A model generated the notes under the pieces. The model worked only from the letters and a program-made list of their open reading frames with translations, was not told the DNA's origin and made no database searches. Shown here in pieces: positions 17,919 to 26,968 of a stretch of 64,000 bases of DNA (its first letter is position 1; each line of letters begins with the position of its first letter). Position numbers and translations under genes: made by a program. Origin of the DNA: Nocardia flavorosea NBRC 108225 (GTDB taxonomy: Bacteria; Actinomycetota; Actinomycetes; Mycobacteriales; Mycobacteriaceae); assembly GCF_001613385.1 (NCBI RefSeq), contig NZ_BDCG01000002.1:124001-188000 (forward strand), given 5' to 3'.

Positions 17919-19265
17919 GTGGGAGCACGGCTGGTCCGTGATTACGAGGACGGCGCGGGCGTCGCCGTGTCGGCGCCGGTGGACTGGCCCGACCCCGGGC
18001 GTTACCTCGCCGCCACCCTGCCGGTGTGGGGGTTGGCCGCCGGTTCCGTACAGGCCTTCGTCGCGGCGGCCGACCGCTATCGCAAGACCGCAGCGACCGC
18101 ACCGATCCGGCACCGCCTCGACCCGGAGCGGATCGCCGCATCGTTCACCAGTGATCGGCTGCTACGGATCGACGGTGCCCCCGTCGCCGGATTCGCCGAT
18201 CTGTCCGGTTTCTTCCCCACCTTCGACGGCTGGGTGCGCACGCATGCGAACTACCCGCATCACCGCGCCCGCCTGCTGGCCGCGCTCGAGTTACCTGCCG
18301 ACGCGCCCGTAGAACAGGCCGAATCGCAGATCGCGGTGATCCGCGCCGCGGACCTCGAGGAACTGGCCGCGGCCCGCGGCGCGATCGCGGTGCAGGTACG
18401 TGACGAGGCACAGTGGCGGGCCCATCCGCACTCGGGTTCGGCCGCGGCCGGTCCGCTCGTCGCTGTCGCGGAACGGCCGGACCGGCGGCGCTACACGCTG
18501 CCGGTATCCGGCACCCCGTATCAGCCGCTACAGGGGGTACGGGTGCTCGATCTGACCCGGGTGATCGCGGGCCCCGTGGCCACCCGGGCGCTGGCGCTGC
18601 TCGGCGCCGAAGTCCTGCGGGTGGACCCGCCCACACTCCCCGAGATCCCGTGGCAGTTCACCGATACCGGGCAGGGCAAATCGTCGGCTCTGCTGGATCT
18701 GCGGACGGCGGGCACCCGCTGGGAGAGCCTGCTGGACAGCGCTGATGTTCTGGTGACGGGTTACCGGCCCGGAGCGCTCGAAGGGCTGGGCCTGGCCGGC
18801 CGGCCGGGGCTGATTCACGCCCGCGTGAGCGCGTGGGGGTTCACCGGCCCCTGGGCGGGCCGGCGCGGCTTCGACAGTATCGTGCAGGCCGCCACTGGAA
18901 TCGCGGTGATCGAGGGCGCTTCCGCAGTCCCCGGCGCCCTACCCGCCCAGGCCCTCGACCATGCTTCCGGTTATCTGCTCGCCGCCGGCATCATCGACGC
19001 GCTCGCCGCGCGCACCGGAGACGGTTTCGGCCGGGACGTCCGGGTCTCACTGGCCCGCACCGCTACCTGGCTGCTGTCCGAACGCGGCCGGACCCCCGGC
19101 CATCCCGCCCCCGCGGTACCCGGCCCACGCAACACCGTGACACACGGACGGACCGTCACCGCCGCACCCGTGCTCGCCGAATTTCCCGATTATCCGTTCC
19201 CGGCCCGCGGTTACGGTCGCGCCGAACCCCGCTGGACCGACACACCGGTCCGCGAACAGCGATGA
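17919..19265 (+). CDS. CaiB/BaiF-type (family III) CoA transferase, permuted layout
   Basis: About 448 residues. The family III Rossmann core (LQGVRVLDLTRVIAGPVATR, GAEVLRVDPP, QGKSSALLDLRT, RRGFDSIVQAATGI) starts only near residue 208. The likely catalytic Asp is in ALDHASGY (about residue 347). The first 200 residues contain DGWVRTHANYPHHRARLL, which normally belongs to the small domain after the core, so domain order looks circularly permuted. The enzymes transfer CoA between carboxylic acids. GTG 17919 has a better spaced GGAG than GTG 17913. The acid substrate is unknown. Confidence 0.85.
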   Translation: MGARLVRDYEDGAGVAVSAPVDWPDPGRYLAATLPVWGLAAGSVQAFVAAADRYRKTAATAPIRHRLDPERIAASFTSDRLLRIDGAPVAGFADLSGFFPTFDGWVRTHANYPHHRARLLAALELPADAPVEQAESQIAVIRAADLEELAAARGAIAVQVRDEAQWRAHPHSGSAAAGPLVAVAERPDRRRYTLPVSGTPYQPLQGVRVLDLTRVIAGPVATRALALLGAEVLRVDPPTLPEIPWQFTDTGQGKSSALLDLRTAGTRWESLLDSADVLVTGYRPGALEGLGLAGRPGLIHARVSAWGFTGPWAGRRGFDSIVQAATGIAVIEGASAVPGALPAQALDHASGYLLAAGIIDALAARTGDGFGRDVRVSLARTATWLLSERGRTPGHPAPAVPGPRNTVTHGRTVTAAPVLAEFPDYPFPARGYGRAEPRWTDTPVREQR

Positions 19266-19795
19266 TCCTGGCCCCTTGGACGAAGACAGCACCGCACCAC
19301 TGTCGCCCGGGCGTATCCACCGAGTCCCGGGAACCGGCTGCCCGGACGGTCGCCGGCAACGCGTTGCGCGGGCGCTCACGAGCAGTCTGCCGAGACCGGG
19401 CTCCGGTCGCGGGGACCCGCCGACCTCTCACGGCCGCTGTTACCGGCAGAGTCGCCGGCGCCGGGTGACCTGCAGTTCGATGTCCGTCGACGAACTGCCC
19501 GCGGTTACATTTTCGTTCCTGCGCGGGTCCGGCGGGCACGCCGAGGCCTGTGTCCGAACTCCAGGCGACACACCGGCCGCCCGCCACCACTTCTCCTCGC
19601 ACAACCCTCTACCGCAGCCGACGACGACTGCGCCTGACAACGTATCTCCCCTCCCCCTACCGGTCCCGGGCGGGCCGCAGCGGCCCCGACTGCCAGGGCC
19701 CTCCTCCGACCCCCGCGGAACCCACCACCCGCGTGGCGCGGGAAGGTCGCGGCGGGCGAGGGCAGCCGGCTCACACCGGTGCGGGGGCGTCGAGG
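19266..19795. other. 530-base region without a recognisable gene
   Basis: Open frames in all six directions are short, basic and without a family signature or ribosome binding site. I see no tRNA, palindrome or IS end. It may contain the end of the CoA transferase transcript only. Confidence 0.5.
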
Positions 19796-20128
19796 TCAGA
19801 GTCCGGTGGACAGCTGCACCACGACCTTCTCCTGGGTGATCTCCCGGACCGTCAAATCCAGGCCCTGCGCGGATTCGGTCGAGCCCATCGGCACGGTGAC
19901 ATCCTGACCCGCGACCTTCAGTGTCACCACATTGCCTTCTACCGCGGCAAGTTCCGCGTCCACGCCGAGAACGCTGATCTTCGCGTCCACACCGCGGTCG
20001 AAGGTCACGGTGCAGCCTTGGACATCACACTCGCTGGTCGCACCCGCGCCGGTGGCGGTACAGGCGGAAACTCCCAGTGACAAGCTGGCCACGAACCCGG
20101 CTACGGCAATCAGCCGTCGAACATACAT
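19796..20128 (-). CDS. small secreted lipoprotein
   Basis: A 110-residue protein with an RR-containing n-region (MYVRRL), a hydrophobic stretch and a lipobox-like VSAC giving an acylated cysteine near residue 23. The mature part has two further cysteines (SECDVQGC), a likely disulfide, and beta-rich sequence (VVTLKVAGQDVTVPMG). I do not recognise the family. ATG 20128 puts the signal peptide at the N-terminus; the open frame further upstream is not signal-like. It lies 56 bases downstream of the GlxA-type regulator and may share its transcript. Confidence 0.75.
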   Translation of the reverse strand: MYVRRLIAVAGFVASLSLGVSACTATGAGATSECDVQGCTVTFDRGVDAKISVLGVDAELAAVEGNVVTLKVAGQDVTVPMGSTESAQGLDLTVREITQEKVVVQLSTGL

Positions 20129-20184
20129 GCGGTCAGTGTAGGGAGGAATCGCGGCGCCGCCACCCATAAGCGGTGCTCCGGGCC

Positions 20185-21222
20185 TCACAGACCACCATGG
20201 GCCCGGAGTTGCGCCGGTGACAGGCCACGGCGTCGGCGGATGAGCGCACGCAGGGCGCCGGCGTTCACGTAGCCGACCTCACGGGCTACTCCTTCGACCG
20301 TGAGACCGGTTGTCCGCAGGAGGCGGGTGGCCCGGTCGAGCCGGATATCGTCGGCGAAATCCTTGGGCGACATCCCGAGTGCCGCGCGAGTGGCGCGCTG
20401 CAGGCTGCGTTCGGTGACGCCCAGTTCCCGCGCCGCGGCCGAGATCAGGAACTGCTCCGAAATATGCTCGCGCACCCAGCGTTCGTACGCGACGATCAGC
20501 GGGTTACCCCGGGCAACCACTTCGGGGATGACGTACGGCGCCTGGCTGGTGCGGCCTTCGAAGGCCAGATACCGCCGAGCCTGCTCCGCCAGTTCCGGGC
20601 TGGTGCGGTATATCAGTGACAGCGCCATATCCACATGGGACAGCGAGGCACCGGCCGTGGTGAGGCCGTCACCATGGCAGACGATGCTCCGCTCGTCCAG
20701 ATCCACGCCCGGATAACGCCGGCGAAAATTCGCCCCGAGCCACCAACTGGTCGTCGCCGGCGCCCCGTCGAGTACGCCGGCTTCGGCCAGGAAAAACGTC
20801 CCGGTACAGGCTGCTGCGAGATGGACACCCTGTTCACGTGCGCTACGGATCCGGTCGAGGAGCCATGCGTTACCGGGGTCGGAGACGAGTGCGACCAGCG
20901 GCTCGGGCTCGAGAACATTCACCGCGGCCACCGCGAGGGCATCGAACGACGTCGACACCTCGCTCACGGGGATGGTATGCACGGTGTTTCCGCTACCCGA
21001 CCGCACGGAACTACCGAGTGAGATCGTATGCACGTTCCACGCCGCCGGTGGATGGTCGAGTTCACTGCGCAGGACGTTCGCAGTACTGAACGCCCCGTGG
21101 AGGGCGCCCAAACCGAGTTCGCCCACGCCGTCCACGACGAAAATGCCCACATCCACGCTGGCAGGATACGGATATTGAAACGTCCCATGAAAACCGATCG
21201 GTCTTTTGCGCCGCCGAAGCAT
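20185..21222 (-). CDS. GlxA-family regulator (DJ-1/PfpI domain plus AraC HTH)
   Basis: A 345-residue regulator. Residues 20-200 are a DJ-1/PfpI-like domain (VGIFVVDGVGELGLGAL; the nucleophile elbow AAACTGTFFLAEAGVL has Cys as in this family; ATTSWWLGANFRRRYPGVD). Residues 240-345 are an AraC/XylS double HTH (AARELGVTERSLQRATRAALG, VAREVGYVNAGALRALIRRRRGLSPAQLR). GlxA proteins are transcription activators or repressors of unknown ligands. ATG 21222 is used; GTG 21288 with a weak GAGG site is an alternative. It is divergent from the P450 gene across a 624-base gap holding a large palindrome. Confidence 0.88.
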   Translation of the reverse strand: MLRRRKRPIGFHGTFQYPYPASVDVGIFVVDGVGELGLGALHGAFSTANVLRSELDHPPAAWNVHTISLGSSVRSGSGNTVHTIPVSEVSTSFDALAVAAVNVLEPEPLVALVSDPGNAWLLDRIRSAREQGVHLAAACTGTFFLAEAGVLDGAPATTSWWLGANFRRRYPGVDLDERSIVCHGDGLTTAGASLSHVDMALSLIYRTSPELAEQARRYLAFEGRTSQAPYVIPEVVARGNPLIVAYERWVREHISEQFLISAAARELGVTERSLQRATRAALGMSPKDFADDIRLDRATRLLRTTGLTVEGVAREVGYVNAGALRALIRRRRGLSPAQLRAHGGL

Positions 21223-21846
21223 CCGGGGGCCTGTCGCAAACGGATCGAATCTTGTCGCTTCCGCCCCTCCGATCGGGTTGCCCCACACAGTAACCTCAAG
21301 GTGGCAACGGTGCCGTCGCGTCCGGCGACCGCACCGTCGTTCGTATGAACACGGGAGATCGAGGTGAACCGCCGGATATGAGCATTGCGCGACCCGCGAG
21401 CCGGGCGCGTGAACGAGGCCCACGGCGCACCTGCCCCGCACCGCACACTCCTCCGAGCAACCGGCCGGACACCGCGGCCGCAGAACCGCCCTCGGGGCTT
21501 TCGAATGCGCATTCGCCGATCGCGTCGTGAATACCCCCGGGATCTACGTGTACGAAGATATGGTTGCGGCGCTGCGGGGTACGCCGCAACTTTATCTTCG
21601 TACACACCGATCCCGGAACCACGAGATCGACACCGACGCGCGTGTGGACAGCCGCAAAAGCAGCAGGTGCCGCGAACTGCCGGCGAGACCCCTTGCCCGG
21701 CTTTTTCCTCAACGAGACGTAAGAACACGCTGTGTGTAATTCGTCTGCCGGGTAAGCAGGCATACCGTTGACGCTGCCGCATGATTCGGCGCCATATCCC
21801 TCGATATGGGGCAGCTGCATACCACCCCTTGCGGCAGGAGAACACG
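21223..21846. promoter_or_regulatory. divergent intergenic region with large palindrome
   Basis: This 624-base space separates the GlxA-type regulator from the P450 gene. No coding frame is convincing. It carries an 80-base interrupted palindrome (annotated separately) and the Shine-Dalgarno GCAGGAG ahead of the P450 TTG start at 21847. The spacing and divergence suggest control of the P450 by the regulator, which is inference. Confidence 0.45.
21537..21616. repeat. 80-base interrupted palindrome
   Basis: The left arm 21548-21571 and right arm 21582-21605 are inverted copies of each other over 24 bases with only two mismatches, around a 10-base loop (21572-21581). Beyond a 3-base unpaired gap on each side, 8 more bases pair (21537-21544 CCGGGATC with 21609-21616 GATCCCGG). 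It is much longer than a normal operator or terminator and lacks a T-run. A transposon-derived hairpin (MITE/REP-like) or a structured regulatory element are both possible. Confidence 0.85.
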
Positions 21847-23244
21847 TTGACGCTTCATCGCTGGCTCGCGCCCATCGCCTTCCTCGGCAGTTGCGCCGCA
21901 CTGCAATCATGGAACTCATACCGGCGACCGTGGCGAGTTCCGCACGAATACCAGGCCGGTCCGCTGTACCTCGAAGGGGTGGACACTGTCCCGATTCTCG
22001 GATACGCCACCCGACTACGCGATTTCGCCACCCGTCCGGTCGAGATGATCGACCGCGCGGCACGCCGACACGGTGAAGTGGTGACGATCCGCATACCTGG
22101 ACAGTACGACCTCACGTACCTCAATCATCCCGACGGCTACGCTACGGTCCTCTCACTGCCCACCGATCACGGCTCGGTGGGCCCGGTCCTCGGATTGGTC
22201 CCGACCGTGGGATTCTGGTATCCGCGCCAAGGACGCGATCCCGATTCCCTGCAGGAACTCGGAATAGCCGGAAAAAGAATTCTTGCCGGTTTCCTGTCGC
22301 CGGACCGCGCCGCTGCGGTGAGTGCGATGATTCCGCCGATCCTCGACGCGCATATGCGCGGATGGCCGCCGGTGATCGACTTGTCGGCGCGCCTATATCC
22401 AGCCGTGTACGAAATAGCGGGACGCTATTTTACGGGCGACGCATTCTGGGATCGATACGGTGCCCAACTCGTTCCGTTGCTCCGCTCGATCGCGAATGGG
22501 ATCGACGTTCCCCGCGCTGCACTCGCTGCCACCCCCTTCTACCGCCTCATGCCGGAGTACCGCGCCACTGGAAAGCTCGAGGCGCTCCTCGCCCGCGCAC
22601 TGCGCGAAATGCCCGGTGCACCGATCGTCCGGGCAATTCGCGACGGTGGAGTCGCCGAGGCCGATGTGCCCTGGATGATGATGTACGTTCTGTGGAACGC
22701 GGTGACCTATCCCGGCAGTTACACCCTGTGGACTCTGGTCGATGTTCTCGCCGATCCTCGTGTGCGCCGAGCGGTCACCGAGGCGCCTGATCCCGAGGAA
22801 TATCTGGGTTGGTGTGCGTGGGAAACCATACGGCTCAATCCCGTCTCTGCGCTCATCCGCTGGCTGAAGAAACCACTCACTTACACCGCATCGGACGGCA
22901 CTCCCTATTACATTCCGGAAAATACGATCGTCGGCGCGTTCCCCTATCTGCTCAACCGAGACCCGGAGAGGTGGCCCGAACCCGAAAGCTACCTGCCGGA
23001 GCGATTCCGCGGCCTGCCCTCGCCACGCACAGCACTGTTCGGCACCGGTCCGTTCGGGTGTGTAGCGGGTGAATTCTCCCGCAGGCTGATCGCGGGCGTG
23101 GTCGGCCATATTCTGGAGGCCCGGTCAGTAGAGCTCACCACACCCCCGCCGGACAAGGTGTGCCGCGTTCATCTCACCTACCCCTCCGGTCCTCTACCCG
23201 CCCGAGTTGGGCCCGCAGCGGAGCGGGCACTGAATACGGTGTGA
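21847..23244 (+). CDS. cytochrome P450 with N-terminal membrane anchor
   Basis: A 465-residue P450. The heme cysteine is C405 in FGTGPFGCVAGEF. The K-helix ExxR is E326-R329 (WETIRLNP), followed by PERF-type meander sequence (PESYLPERFRGL). A hydrophobic N-terminal segment (WLAPIAFLGSCAALQSW) suggests membrane attachment, unusual for bacteria. The I-helix (about 277-300) reads LWNAVTYPGSYTLWTL and lacks the acid-alcohol pair that activates oxygen, as in the CYP7/CYP8 group. TTG 21847 is chosen for GCAGGAG 6 bases upstream. No ferredoxin or reductase gene is adjacent. A monooxygenase, isomerase or lyase role cannot be decided. Confidence 0.9.
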   Translation: MTLHRWLAPIAFLGSCAALQSWNSYRRPWRVPHEYQAGPLYLEGVDTVPILGYATRLRDFATRPVEMIDRAARRHGEVVTIRIPGQYDLTYLNHPDGYATVLSLPTDHGSVGPVLGLVPTVGFWYPRQGRDPDSLQELGIAGKRILAGFLSPDRAAAVSAMIPPILDAHMRGWPPVIDLSARLYPAVYEIAGRYFTGDAFWDRYGAQLVPLLRSIANGIDVPRAALAATPFYRLMPEYRATGKLEALLARALREMPGAPIVRAIRDGGVAEADVPWMMMYVLWNAVTYPGSYTLWTLVDVLADPRVRRAVTEAPDPEEYLGWCAWETIRLNPVSALIRWLKKPLTYTASDGTPYYIPENTIVGAFPYLLNRDPERWPEPESYLPERFRGLPSPRTALFGTGPFGCVAGEFSRRLIAGVVGHILEARSVELTTPPPDKVCRVHLTYPSGPLPARVGPAAERALNTV

Positions 23245-23262
23245 CGATACAGAGATATCGTT
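23243..23262. terminator. possible weak bidirectional terminator
   Basis: ACGATA (23244) and TATCGT (23256) form a 6-bp stem around a 6-base loop in the 41-base gap between the convergent P450 and membrane-protein genes. A T-rich stretch follows on the + side. The stem is short, so this is tentative. Confidence 0.35.
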
Positions 23263-23285
23263 CCGGGGTTTTCCACTGCTTCCGA

Positions 23286-24002
23286 TCACCATAGCGCGAT
23301 GGAATAGCTATCGGTGATCAGCAGGTGCACGCCGACCGCGATACCTGCCGCGGGAAACAAGATCCATGGCAGGTTCGCACCGAAATCGAACACCTTCGAT
23401 TCGCTTTCGTACGCGGACCGCTGGACCCGGCCCAGCGACGCGGCGACGAAATGTAGGCAGGTTCCATGGAGGATCTGATAGAAAACCACGGCCATGATCA
23501 CTCCGAACACCTGTGCAGGTACGGCCTGCCAGGTCATCATTGCCAGTAGGAATACGACCGGCACGGTATTGATGATCGCGTTGCCGGTTTCCACCACGAA
23601 AAGATATGAACGGCGATCGACGAATCCGGGTTGTTCACAGGTATGAAGCGCCCACGCCCGTACCCAGTATCGAGGATCGAATCCGCCGTGCGCCGCGCGG
23701 CCGGTGAGCTCCGCATGCAGCTCGCCGCGGGTGTCTCCGCCCGCCGTCATGATCTGCCCACGCACCGAGTCGATCCGGGCGGAGAACGCGGCCAGTATCA
23801 GCGCCGACGCATAGATCAGCAATGTGACCGCGAGAAACAGCGAGAGTCCCGCGACGATCCAGGAGAACCCTCGAACAGCCCAGTGCACGAAGGTACTCAC
23901 CAGCCAGATGCCTGTGACGAGTACGAGGGGGGCCACTACGACCGGAACACCCTTTTTGCCTGCGGCGCCGGCAGCAACAGCATCGAAATCTCTCATGGGC
24001 AT
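23286..24002 (-). CDS. multi-pass membrane protein of unknown family
   Basis: A 238-residue protein with about five hydrophobic helices (VVVAPLVLVTGIWLVSTF, WIVAGLSLFLAVTLLIYA, AIINTVPVVFLLAMMTWQ, VFGVIMAVVFYQILHG, WILFPAAGIAVGVHLLI). Conserved-looking polar residues inside or next to helices are few (HGTCLHF, ETGNAIINT). No transporter or enzyme motif is recognised. ATG 24002 has AGGAG 5 bases upstream and is preferred to ATG 23996. It is convergent with the P450 gene; the two may belong to the same acquired block. Confidence 0.75.
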   Translation of the reverse strand: MPMRDFDAVAAGAAGKKGVPVVVAPLVLVTGIWLVSTFVHWAVRGFSWIVAGLSLFLAVTLLIYASALILAAFSARIDSVRGQIMTAGGDTRGELHAELTGRAAHGGFDPRYWVRAWALHTCEQPGFVDRRSYLFVVETGNAIINTVPVVFLLAMMTWQAVPAQVFGVIMAVVFYQILHGTCLHFVAASLGRVQRSAYESESKVFDFGANLPWILFPAAGIAVGVHLLITDSYSIALW

Positions 24003-24154
24003 CCGCGCTCCTGGTAACGAAAGTTCCGGCACCTGATCCGCCCGGCCGGCATCGAGATCGTATTCCGCGCGACACACACCCAGCTCGTCCGAACGAACTC
24101 TTTGCAGTCGGTTGAGACATCGATATCGCCCGGCCGGGACCGACCGGGATAATC

Positions 24155-24295
24155 ATGAGTCGCTCGGCGGCCTCGGTGAGTGAGCGAGTCGACCACGGGT
24201 ACCACGCCGGCCCGCGATATCTCGAGGGCGTGATCACTGCGGGTGTTCCCGCCAACGGCGACCCCTGCTATTCGAATCCTGCCCACTATGGATAG
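24155..24295 (+). pseudogene. P450 N-terminus-like remnant (46 codons)
   Basis: This short frame contains YHAGPRYLEGVITAGVP, closely similar to YQAGPLYLEGVDTVPIL near residue 40 of the P450 about 2 kb upstream. It ends in TAG soon afterwards, so it looks like the leftover 5' end of a second P450 of the same type. The rest of the 545-base gap 24003-24547 shows no gene. Confidence 0.4.
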
Positions 24296-24547
24296 GGTTA
24301 CTTTCCACGGAGTTGTTCGCACTGGCGTCCGCCGACCAGAGTGTCGGTAGCGCTCAGAGAAGTAGGGTCGAGGAAAGCGATACATGTACGGCAGCGATCA
24401 CCAATCGCTATCGCCCGTCCCTCCACCTTCCGGATGCGGAAGTTTTCGGGTTCGTCTGCGGCGCTTCGCCGCGCTCCACCCTGAACCGTGGACTACCCCG
24501 ATCGCCGGCCCTCACCACCAACATATGCCGTCGCCCCTTCGGCTCCG

Positions 24548-25513
24548 GTGAAACACACCGTGACACAGTCTTACTCCGATGTCTCTCCGCGGACACCGAG
24601 CACGGCACAGGTCAGTAGACGTGGCACGTTCGGCCTCGCCGGTGTGGCGGTGGCCCTGGCATCGGCGGGTTGCGCGAGTGCGGTCGGCCCCGTCCGGCTC
24701 GGCTCGGCGCAGCCGCGAGGCCAGTTCCACCACTTCGCTTCGGCACTCGCGGCCGCGGCGGCGTCGCACAGCCGGATCCGAATCGAACCGGTCGTGACGC
24801 AAGGATCGGTGACCAATCTGCGTCTGCTGGCGCACGGTGACATCGATGCCGCACTCGTGCTCGGCGATTCGGTGCCCGAAAGTACGCGGGCCCTGGCAAT
24901 CGGACGGGTTCACGAATGCTATATCCAAGTCGCGGTTCGGCCCGACAGCCCGATCTCACGGCTGGGAGACCTGCGCGGACGGCGGATCGACCTGGGGCTG
25001 CCCGGATCCGGATCGGCGCGCACCGGGGTGCGGCTGCTACACACCACAGGACTCCGGCCCGGTATAGATGTCACTGTCGAGCACAGAGCGCTCACTGCGG
25101 CCGTACGCGCACTCCGCAATCGAGAAGTGGACGCGATCCTCTGGGGCGACGAGGTCCCTACCCCGGCATTCGACCTTCCGATGCGGCTACGCCTGCTGGA
25201 TCTCGCCGACTGGGTGATCCCGATGCACCGCCGATTCGGCTACCCGTACGACCAGGTCCGTGTTCCCATGAATACCTACCCGGGTTCTACGGCGATCGAT
25301 ACCGTCGGCGTGCCGACACTGTTGCTGACGTCCCCGCACCTCACGAATTCCACCGTCACCGCGATCGCCGAGCTGTTGCTCAACTACGGGGACAAACTCG
25401 TCCCCACCCATACGATCAGTTTCCAATTCCTGGACCGGAGATGGCTGGTCGGCACCGGGCAGGTGCCCCTGCACCCCGCGGCCGCCGCCTACTATCGCAC
25501 CGGGCACGGTTGA
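24548..25513 (+). CDS. TAXI-type solute-binding lipoprotein
   Basis: About 321 residues. A twin-Arg signal peptide (SRRGTFGLAGVAVALASAGC) gives a lipid-modified cysteine. The mature protein has the TAXI fold signatures: FHHFASALAAAA, TQGSVTNLRLLAHGDIDAALVLGD, LGDLRGRRIDLGLPGSGSA and QFLDRRWLVGTGQVPLHPAA. TAXI proteins deliver small acids to TRAP transporters or feed sensors. No TRAP membrane subunit is present, and the gene is convergent with a histidine kinase gene 18 bases away, so an extracellular sensing role is plausible. The start is uncertain (GTG 24488, 24548 or 24560). Two related copies follow beyond the kinase operon. Confidence 0.85.
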   Translation: MKHTVTQSYSDVSPRTPSTAQVSRRGTFGLAGVAVALASAGCASAVGPVRLGSAQPRGQFHHFASALAAAAASHSRIRIEPVVTQGSVTNLRLLAHGDIDAALVLGDSVPESTRALAIGRVHECYIQVAVRPDSPISRLGDLRGRRIDLGLPGSGSARTGVRLLHTTGLRPGIDVTVEHRALTAAVRALRNREVDAILWGDEVPTPAFDLPMRLRLLDLADWVIPMHRRFGYPYDQVRVPMNTYPGSTAIDTVGVPTLLLTSPHLTNSTVTAIAELLLNYGDKLVPTHTISFQFLDRRWLVGTGQVPLHPAAAAYYRTGHG

Positions 25514-25531
25514 CCGGTGCGGCGTGCACTG

Positions 25532-26956
25532 TCACGGAACCCCGGGAAAGCGGACCTCGACCCGCAGTCCCTGCGGTTCTACGGACTCGATGACCAGCTC
25601 ACCACCGTGTCGCGTAGCGAGTGCCACCGCGATGGGCAGGCCCAGGCCGGTACCACCGGTAGTTGCGGACGCGCCGCGGAAAAATCGGTTCACCAGCTTA
25701 TCCAATTCAGCCGGTGCGACCCCGGCCCCATCGTCGGTCACTGCGATCCGGACGTCGGCGGCGACCGGTTCCACGGTGACTCGGGTGTGCGCACCCGGCC
25801 CCGCATAGCGGGAAGAATTGCTCAGGAGCACGTCCAGGATCTGTTCCAGCGCCTGAGCAGGTGCCGCGACCGTCGTCGAATTCGGCGCCGCGGACAGGTC
25901 CAGGTCCAGGACCATCTCGGCGGCCTCGAATGCCGGACGCCACTCCTCCACCCGATCAGTGACCACCGGGCACACTCCGCAATCGCTGAGCCAGTCGGCA
26001 TCAGGATGAGCCGCAGCGAACCCAGTGGGGGTTTCGGCTACCGCCAATCGGAGCAGTCCATCGAGAACCGCGGCGAGCCGGTCCACTTGATAGATGGCGC
26101 GCTGAAACGCGCCCGTCCCCTCGTCGGGGATGAAGCGCTCCAGCGATTCGAGCCGGATTGCCAATGCTGCCAGCGGATTCCGGATCGCGTGTGCGGTGTC
26201 GGCGACCAGTTGTCGTTGCGCGTCGACCGACTCGGTCACCGCGAGGGCCATCGTATCGAACGACCGGGCCAGCGCCCGAACCTCGGGCGGGCCCCGATAA
26301 TGCCGTTGCATCGCGGTGGGCGCTGTCCCCGCCGCGGGTTTCGGCAGCGAACCGGTGAGGTCGCGCAGTGAACGCGACAACCTCCACAGCGGACCCAGTA
26401 TCCATCGGCTCACCATGACGGCAACGAGTGCGAATACCGCCATCGCGCTGAAGGACAGCAAGGCGATAACCGAGAATGCGTCTCGGATGTCCTGCTTGGC
26501 AGCGCTCGTGGAGGACTCGATCAACACCGCACCGTCTACTCGTATACCGCTGCCCACGGGAAGCGCGACGAGCATTGTCGACGGGCCCTGCAGACGCAGC
26601 CGCGGCGGCGGCTGCCGGGGGTGCCGGTTGCGCCGCGCCTCGGTCAGGCTCGCGATCACAGCCGGGTCATCGGCGGCGACTCCGGTATTCGCCACCTCCC
26701 GGCCCGCGGCATCGACCACGATAACTCGATCGCCGTACAGATCGCTGTACCGTCGCATGGCCAGCACCAGGCCGCTGTTGTCTCCGGTGGCGATTGCTCG
26801 CGCAGCGAGATCGCCGAACCACTCGGCGTCGACATACCTGCTGAACCACAGTTCCTGAGTTCGTGCTGTGGCGGACGAGATACCCCACGGGATGGCGAGA
26901 CCGGAGACGGTCAGGGCCGCCATGACCACCAGTATCGCGACAAGTCGATTACGCAT
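25532..26956 (-). CDS. sensor histidine kinase
   Basis: A 474-residue membrane kinase. One helix at 5-28 (LVAILVVMAALTVSGLAIP), an extracytoplasmic sensor of about 130 residues, a second helix near 165-190, HAMP-like linker, then the phosphoacceptor H256 in DTAHAIRNPLAAL and an HATPase domain (LLSNSSRY N-box, DDGAGVAP, GGTGLGLPIA). It pairs with the response regulator gene 12 bases upstream on the same strand. Its position between TAXI binding proteins suggests that these present the stimulus, as in TctC-TctDE-like systems; that link is inference. Confidence 0.92.
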   Translation of the reverse strand: MRNRLVAILVVMAALTVSGLAIPWGISSATARTQELWFSRYVDAEWFGDLAARAIATGDNSGLVLAMRRYSDLYGDRVIVVDAAGREVANTGVAADDPAVIASLTEARRNRHPRQPPPRLRLQGPSTMLVALPVGSGIRVDGAVLIESSTSAAKQDIRDAFSVIALLSFSAMAVFALVAVMVSRWILGPLWRLSRSLRDLTGSLPKPAAGTAPTAMQRHYRGPPEVRALARSFDTMALAVTESVDAQRQLVADTAHAIRNPLAALAIRLESLERFIPDEGTGAFQRAIYQVDRLAAVLDGLLRLAVAETPTGFAAAHPDADWLSDCGVCPVVTDRVEEWRPAFEAAEMVLDLDLSAAPNSTTVAAPAQALEQILDVLLSNSSRYAGPGAHTRVTVEPVAADVRIAVTDDGAGVAPAELDKLVNRFFRGASATTGGTGLGLPIAVALATRHGGELVIESVEPQGLRVEVRFPGVP

Positions 26957-26968
26957 CCTGGCCCGCGC

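Noticed and set aside
19505..19774. Minus-strand 89-codon frame in the gap after the CoA transferase
   Set aside because: Arg/Gly-rich, no ribosome binding site and no recognisable motif.
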